DNA of 64,000 bases, from positions 325,045 through 389,044 of the forward strand of contig JAMWET010003474.1 of assembly GCA_024036415.1 (NCBI GenBank). Reading direction: 5' to 3'. The stretch's first letter is position 1. Each line of letters begins with the position of its first letter. The DNA is from Prochilodus magdalenae. Taxonomy: Eukaryota; Chordata; Actinopteri; Characiformes; Prochilodontidae. Of the stretch, positions 58,790 through 64,000 are shown piece after piece. The notes beneath the pieces are model-generated. The model saw only the letters and a program-made list of their open reading frames with translations, ran no database searches and was not told the DNA's origin. The translations under genes and the position numbers were made by a program.

Positions 58790-60990
58790 AAATTCCAAAA
58801 CGATTTGACTTGGACAAGCAATTATCTTGAATTATTTTACTAGTAGCCCACACTGCCTTTACTTCCACAAGCCCTAACCTCTCTGGGATGCTCATTTTAT
58901 GCCCCTTTTTTTCCATTGCCCTCTGTTTTTATTTACATTTTGCACAGCTTCCCAGTTTACTTTGGAAACACATTTGTAGTGTTGACATTGCAACTCCTGG
59001 TTCCCAGCACCACTTTAAAAAAATGAACCATTTCATATAAAAACACACTCATGACTTTGTTTATGTCTCACAGACTGATGTATGCTAAAATCTAGAAAAG
59101 AATTAACAAGTAATTTCTCTGCATTTCTACACTGGTTAGTCATGCGCAAATTTAACATTTGTTTGTATGTGTTTGATTCCAGTTTTGGTGTGAAAAGAAA
59201 GTCTCCGTGAAGCAAACTTGGCAGCGTCCAAGGCACATACTTTCTGTGGGGGCACATGCAACACTGTGCAAACTGCAGTCTGTGCCAAAGCTTACGACTT
59301 TCAGGTCAAATATTTTCTCCACAGTTTAAACATAGGACCTTATTCACTGACCATACCGACACTGATAAAGAACAGTTCTGGAATATATCACATTCAGAAA
59401 TGGGTCAGTCCATGTCAAGTAACCCAGGAGATACGACAATTACAGCTAAATCTTAATTCAACTAACATACAAATTTCAAAGCTGTGATCCAATTCGTTTT
59501 TTAGCAATGAAGTTCTGAAGTTTGTACTATGCTCATGATCATACGTTTACAAGATCAGATTATACAAAGACTAAACCAATCAACCTAGCATAAAACTACA
59601 TTCCTTAGATCAGCCTTACCTGCGCATAAACCCACAGTCTTTAGAGCCACTAACCATAAAATACAGGAGCAGCTGAATCAGATTTGATAAAACATAGTAC
59701 TTCTGCTGGCTGCTGTTTATATCTCACTGTGTCCAGCAGAGGGCACTCACTCACACCAACACAAGCACTTTTACAGCACTCTTAGGGCTGGCACAGGGCC
59801 CTGGCATGGGTATATATATGGAGAGGTGGTTAGTGACCAGTGTGCAGATTGGTGCCAGGGGTCAGATTCAGCCCATTAGCCACAGTGTCTGCCCCGTTGG
59901 GGACCAATGAAGCCGGCCTGGTTCTCTGGCTAAAGGGACCCTGAGTTTAGGCACGCATGCTCAGGCCAAGCGGCCTAGTCTAGATTTCACAGTGCGAGGA
60001 GAGGAAACTGGGTTTGTTAAAGCCAGAAGGTTTTTAGCATACAGCAGTAAGTATGAGATGAGGCTGGTAGAGCTTTCGGCTAAGATTTATGTTTCGCCAT
60101 ATTTGATTTTACCGGATATTGCATTCATCAGTATGGATTTAAGAGTTATGATTATTTATGCTACATTTATTTGGTTCCAAGTGTCTTTGTCTCATCTCTT
60201 TGTGCTCTATTTTTAAAGCTTAGTCATCTTTTAAGACATTTATGACAATTTCTCAGAAGGTTTATGCCAATCAGGTCTATAACAATACAACTCTACACCC
60301 TGACACAGCAGTCTGAAGGTGGTAATTGAACTGCATTACAGATTTGGTGATGTTATAAACAAATAGAACTGAGTATGTACTTTGTTCCACTACTGTTTTG
60401 TAATCAGCTGAAATCTGAGATTTTACGATGCACTACCTCCCATTGTACATTCACAACAGTGGTCCAGTGGTCTCACCGGGTGAAAAACTGCACTTTTAGA
60501 GATAATGGCTTTTCTCTTCACATCAATAACGTGGGTCCCAGCCAAGACTGACCACCTCTCTTGCCAGCAAAGCCCTGCTGGACTGCCTGCAGGAGGTTTT
60601 CTTACAGATCCGCATGCTGCTGGACTTCTGGCCAGAAAAATAACATGAGCAAGGATGGTAAATGTGACTATTAGCTAATGAGGAGCTCTTATGAGGCAGT
60701 GCACCATTTAGTTTTGAGCAGTTTTTAGTTTTATAGGATAGTTTGGAAAATAAATTAGCATCATACCCCAAATGCAGGCATGTTTGGTGCCTAAGGCTTC
60801 TTTAGTTCTGTATAGGAGCTATGAGGCCAACTAATAATGAATGGATGTTTATCCTAGACCCCCTGGCAAAGCGCACACCTATATCATCACTCTCTTGCCT
60901 CAAACTGCATTTGGTAGATAAGTAAACTGGAAATACACTCATCATATGAATAGTCACACATAGGATCACTCAGAAGGAATCAACCGGTGG
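58790..60990. other. no gene recognised
   Basis: A GC-richer stretch at 59740-60000 (GGCTGGCACAGGGCCCTGGC, GGACCAATGAAGCCGGCCTG) stands out but lacks a supported exon. Frames of 60-90 codons at 59218-59487 and 60523-60771 show no motif. Confidence 0.4.
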
Positions 60991-61009
60991 GAATAAAACT
61001 TGGGGGGTT

Positions 61010-61185
61010 GGATTGACATCCCAATGCCATACTGAGAGATACTACTTCTGTATGTGTAGCTGAATAAATATTGCCCATATCAGTCTAAATTTATCATCAT
61101 TTATTTTTCCTGATAACCTTTATCTTCCTTCCCAATAGCACTACAGTCCGACACTTCCGTCTGGGAGCAGCTATTCTTTGATGAT
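61010..61185 (+). mobile_element. end of a Tc1/mariner element, same family as 17.4 and 46.4 kb
   Basis: Contains CAATGCCATACTGAGAGATA (as in 17771-17790) and, inverted relative to 46320-46480, TTTATCATCATTTATT, AACCTTTATCTTCCTTCCCA and CACTTCC. Only the 3' end is present. Confidence 0.65.
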
Positions 61186-63300
61186 GAGTGTAATAATAAG
61201 AATACATCTAGTTAGTGCTAAGTGGTGCAATTACTCGCTAGCTACACTACGTTCTTAACTACGGTGCTAAATTAGGGAAAAGAACATCAGACACTAAACA
61301 TGTGGTGGCTAACTGCATTTGGGCTGTGCTGTAAATGTATTTATTAACTCAGTACTCTTCCTTTAGTTGACTACCTGAGCCACACTGTAATGTCTTATAG
61401 AAGGCTGAATGATAATGTTTTATAAACACTTCTCAGTTTTGTCCAGGACTGACAGTTTGGAATGATGGACTCAGAGCTACCAGTGCTGTGAAAAGATCAC
61501 TGAAGGGAATGACGCTCTTATTGGTTTTGCCTGCCACCTGGTGGGCGAACCATAATGTTTCCTCCTCTCTTTTTAGTGCAGGACAAGTGGATCTCGTCCT
61601 AGGAGGTTTCCTTTCGGCCACAAGGTGGCATGAAGGAATAAGCATGTCTGTCAACAGACACAAACAATAGATTTTAAACACAGGACACAGCACCCAGTTC
61701 TGATGTAGAACCAGACATAGACGGACGTGGCTGACAAGAGGAAAACAGAGACTAGTGCTTTTGACTGAAGGGTCTTATGAATTTCTCATCCTGTACCTTC
61801 CCTTTATCCCCCTTTTCCTTTTTTCGATTCTTCTCTACCTCTTTCCTTCTCCAGCCATTTCATTTCATTGTTTTTAGGACTAGCAGAGCCCCACACACGC
61901 ACTCAGATGGACACACACCCATTATCTATGATCTGTGGTCACTGTAGCTACTCGTTATCGAGGGTGGCGGAGGAGGGACAGACAGTGATGGTGTCCATCA
62001 ATCAACACTTCTCTTTCTCAACTGCTCCATTTCTCTCTCTCTTTCCCTCTCTCTCTCTCTCTCACTCTCTCTCTCTATGTGTGTGTGTGTGGGTGTAGTA
62101 TGTGTGTGAGTGTGTGTTACTGCTGGGCTCTGATTTATTTATTTATTTATTTAGTTTTTGTTTTGTTTTAAAGTCACTTCCTTGACTCTGTTGCTTAGCA
62201 GGTGGATGTCTAACCTTATGGTGATTTAATAAAGGAGGTTTAAAGTCAAAGTCTCTCTCTCTCTCTCATGCTCTCTCTCTCTCTTTCTTTCTCTGCCTGT
62301 CGGCCAGCTTCCCCTTTAGTTTTTTATTGTGGCCAAATCATAAAAAAAAAAAAAGTCAAACCTTTGGCCACCTACACCTCTTGATATGTCTTAGTAGGTT
62401 CAATAGTGGATCCTATTCTGGTGTTTTATAGGACCATTTACAGGCCCTCTTGAAGAACTCTTTACTCAGTACATACATCTTTCAGTGCTCATTTATGCCC
62501 AGCTGGACTTCTGTAAATACTCTATGGTCATGTTTCTCAGACAGGGATTAAGACTACTCTTCAGTGTAAACATACAATTCCAGTAGTGTTTTACCAGTTC
62601 ATCATCCTACACCCAAAACCCCCTCATTCAACACTGCAAATGTTCATTCAACACTGGATATTTGGCTGTGTAGAAAGCTGGCTAACTTCCTCCCTTATAT
62701 CAATGTTAGATGAAAGTCCAGTGAGAAGGAAAATGCTTTTGACTCATCTAGACCAGATGAATCATTAATGCTGCACAGCAAAGTCACCAGTTATAAATTA
62801 ACTGTTTCCCAGCTATGGATTTAGTCTTGGACCAAACTGATATGCCAATGGTGCTTCACTATTAACCATTTAATGTCCTCATAATGTCCATGCATAAATT
62901 AAAACCTCTGAAACTATAATATGAATATGAATCTGAGAGAATGACCCTAACACTGCAGGTGTTCAGTCAGCCTTGTGACTGTTCCTATAAAACCATACAT
63001 GTTTTAATTCTCTATTGTAAATGTTAAGTCTAGATGCAGGCAAGAGAATGCTTCAGAGTCATCTAGACAAATCATTAATGCTGCACAGTCACCAGTTATT
63101 AATTAACACCAGACACTCCCACGAATTAAGCATCCTGAATGGAAACTTTCAGGCAACAGTGCCCATGCTCGGTTTAGTTAAGGCACTGTACTTCTGAAAG
63201 ACGTGTGCATATACACATATGCACCTTTGCCCGGGGAAAGTGAGGGTAGTGCACCTTTAAAGATCACTAAAGGCACATCACTGGAGCTTATAAGAACAAT
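61186..63300. other. no gene; CT/GT repeats at 62030-62115, CT at 62252-62292
   Basis: The segment holds CT and GT dinucleotide runs but no exon. 62733-62796 and 63041-63104 share the phrases GAATGCTT/AAATGCTT, CATCTAGAC, AATCATTAATGCTGCACAG and CACCAGTTAT, a small local duplication. Confidence 0.45.
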
Positions 63301-63439
63301 GGGCCTCATTCATATACGTCTCTTTTGAAGCTGTTCTTGAGGAAGCTGATAAGAAGGTTTAAGATGAAGAAGAGGAAGATGAAGGCTGCCCTTGCGGAAG
63401 GAAAGAGAGTGAGAGAAGAGAAGGAGAGAAGAGAAAGGA

Positions 63440-63443
63440 AAGA

Positions 63444-63505
<62 letters not shown>
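63440..63505. repeat. (GA)n microsatellite
   Basis: About 65 bp of GA in a purine-rich region upstream of the terminal promoter. Confidence 0.97.
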
Positions 63506-63508
<3 letters not shown>

Positions 63509-63509
63509 G

Positions 63510-63952
63510 CCGCCTGGTGAAGTTTGTTGTTGTGGGCGCCATTAAATGGTCTGCTCTCTCCTCGGTCCACAACTGCAGGCTGCTCACTAGGAGAGGCAGG
63601 GTTTAGAAGGGCGGACGGGGCGGGGGCCATCACTTTAATCATAATCAGGGCGTGGCGGACTAAAAAGTAGGGGGGAGGAATGGGGAGCGCGCGTCCGCTG
63701 TTCCGCGCTTTGCAGAGTTGGAGGGAACCTCGTCTATTTGCATAGCTCTGTTGCTTGGCATAAGGCCGTGCGCGTCGCGGCAGCGGCGAGCGGCGCCGTC
63801 CTCCTCGGACACGGTGAAGCGTGGCCCGCGGGCCGCTCTGACAAATGGCCAGGCGAGACGAGCGACAGTGATTGATAGCCTGACGGGCTAAATAGTGCAG
63901 AACTTCTTTTCCCCCCTAATAGGAGTACAAGAGGTGTTTAAAAATCGGCGTA
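63510..63952 (+). promoter_or_regulatory. CpG-island promoter
   Basis: Sharp rise in GC and CpG, with GGCGGACGGGGCGGGGGCCA (GC box), CGCGCGTCCGC, GTGCGCGTCGCGGCAGCGGC and GCGAGCGGCGCC. An octamer-like ATTTGCAT occurs at 63736-63743. It leads directly to the ATG at 63953. Confidence 0.7.
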
Positions 63953-64000
63953 ATGGAGAAATATGAAGCCGTAAAGGAACAGCAGAGGGAGGAGAGGGCG
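63953..64000 (+). CDS. start of an unidentified gene, 16 codons, runs off right edge
   Basis: ATG at 63953 (context GCGTAATGG) opens MEKYEAVKEQQREERA, a highly charged, probably helical start, at the end of a CpG island and followed by no stop in the window. I do not recognise the family. In humans TNRC6B is next to ADSL and has a charged Glu/Lys-rich N-terminus, so a tnrc6 relative is one possibility, but 16 residues do not allow a call. Confidence 0.5.
   Translation, partial: MEKYEAVKEQQREERA

Overview
The window reads as a piece of a ray-finned (teleost) fish nuclear genome. It has split genes with GT-AG introns, CpG-rich first-exon regions, long simple repeats, and several classes of DNA transposon typical of fish: Tc1/mariner, an integrase-type element, THAP-transposase remnants, hAT-like ends, Tc1-type MITEs and tRNA-derived SINEs. 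True coding sequence is a small fraction. Four loci are well supported or partly recognised.

(1) 1-4.2 kb, minus strand: the 5' end of adenylosuccinate lyase (adsl), exons 1-3, continuing off the left edge. Broken extra pieces of the same gene lie around it: a second partial exon 1 at 0.62-0.70 kb, a copied intron-1 segment at 9.96 kb, and two late exons at 8.5-8.8 kb on the wrong side of exon 1. (2) 18.9-28.2 kb, plus strand: a complete five-exon GIMAP-like gene with two AIG1-type GTPase domains. The exons join in phase to give 458 residues ending in a CaaX-like tail. (3) 48.2-48.5 kb, minus strand: a single coding exon for a PRR15L-type protein. (4) 63.5-64.0 kb, plus strand: a GC-rich promoter and the first 16 codons of a gene that runs off the right edge.

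The remainder is mostly transposon-derived. At 4.9-7.5 kb there is a three-level nest: a Tc1 element holds an integrase-type element with a 6-bp target duplication, which holds a 0.24-kb MITE. At 7.8-8.5 and 14.5-15.3 kb two related repeats show the same MITE site empty and filled. Intron 1 of the GIMAP gene holds a recent tandem duplication of about 0.7 kb, and intron 2 is mainly a 54-bp minisatellite of about 22 units. Between 31.9 and 45.9 kb, two minus-strand units appear to be a tandem duplication. They share a first exon with its splice donor, internal exon-like blocks, and a Tc1-type element at the same site carrying an open reading frame for only the N-terminal DNA-binding half of a transposase. 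I could not identify the gene they come from.

From 48.6 to 63.3 kb I found no convincing coding exon. That stretch holds a candidate untranslated first exon at 56.4 kb (minus), repeats, and a perfect 33-bp inverted repeat at 58.7 kb. Coordinates of non-coding repeats are approximate unless the text says otherwise.
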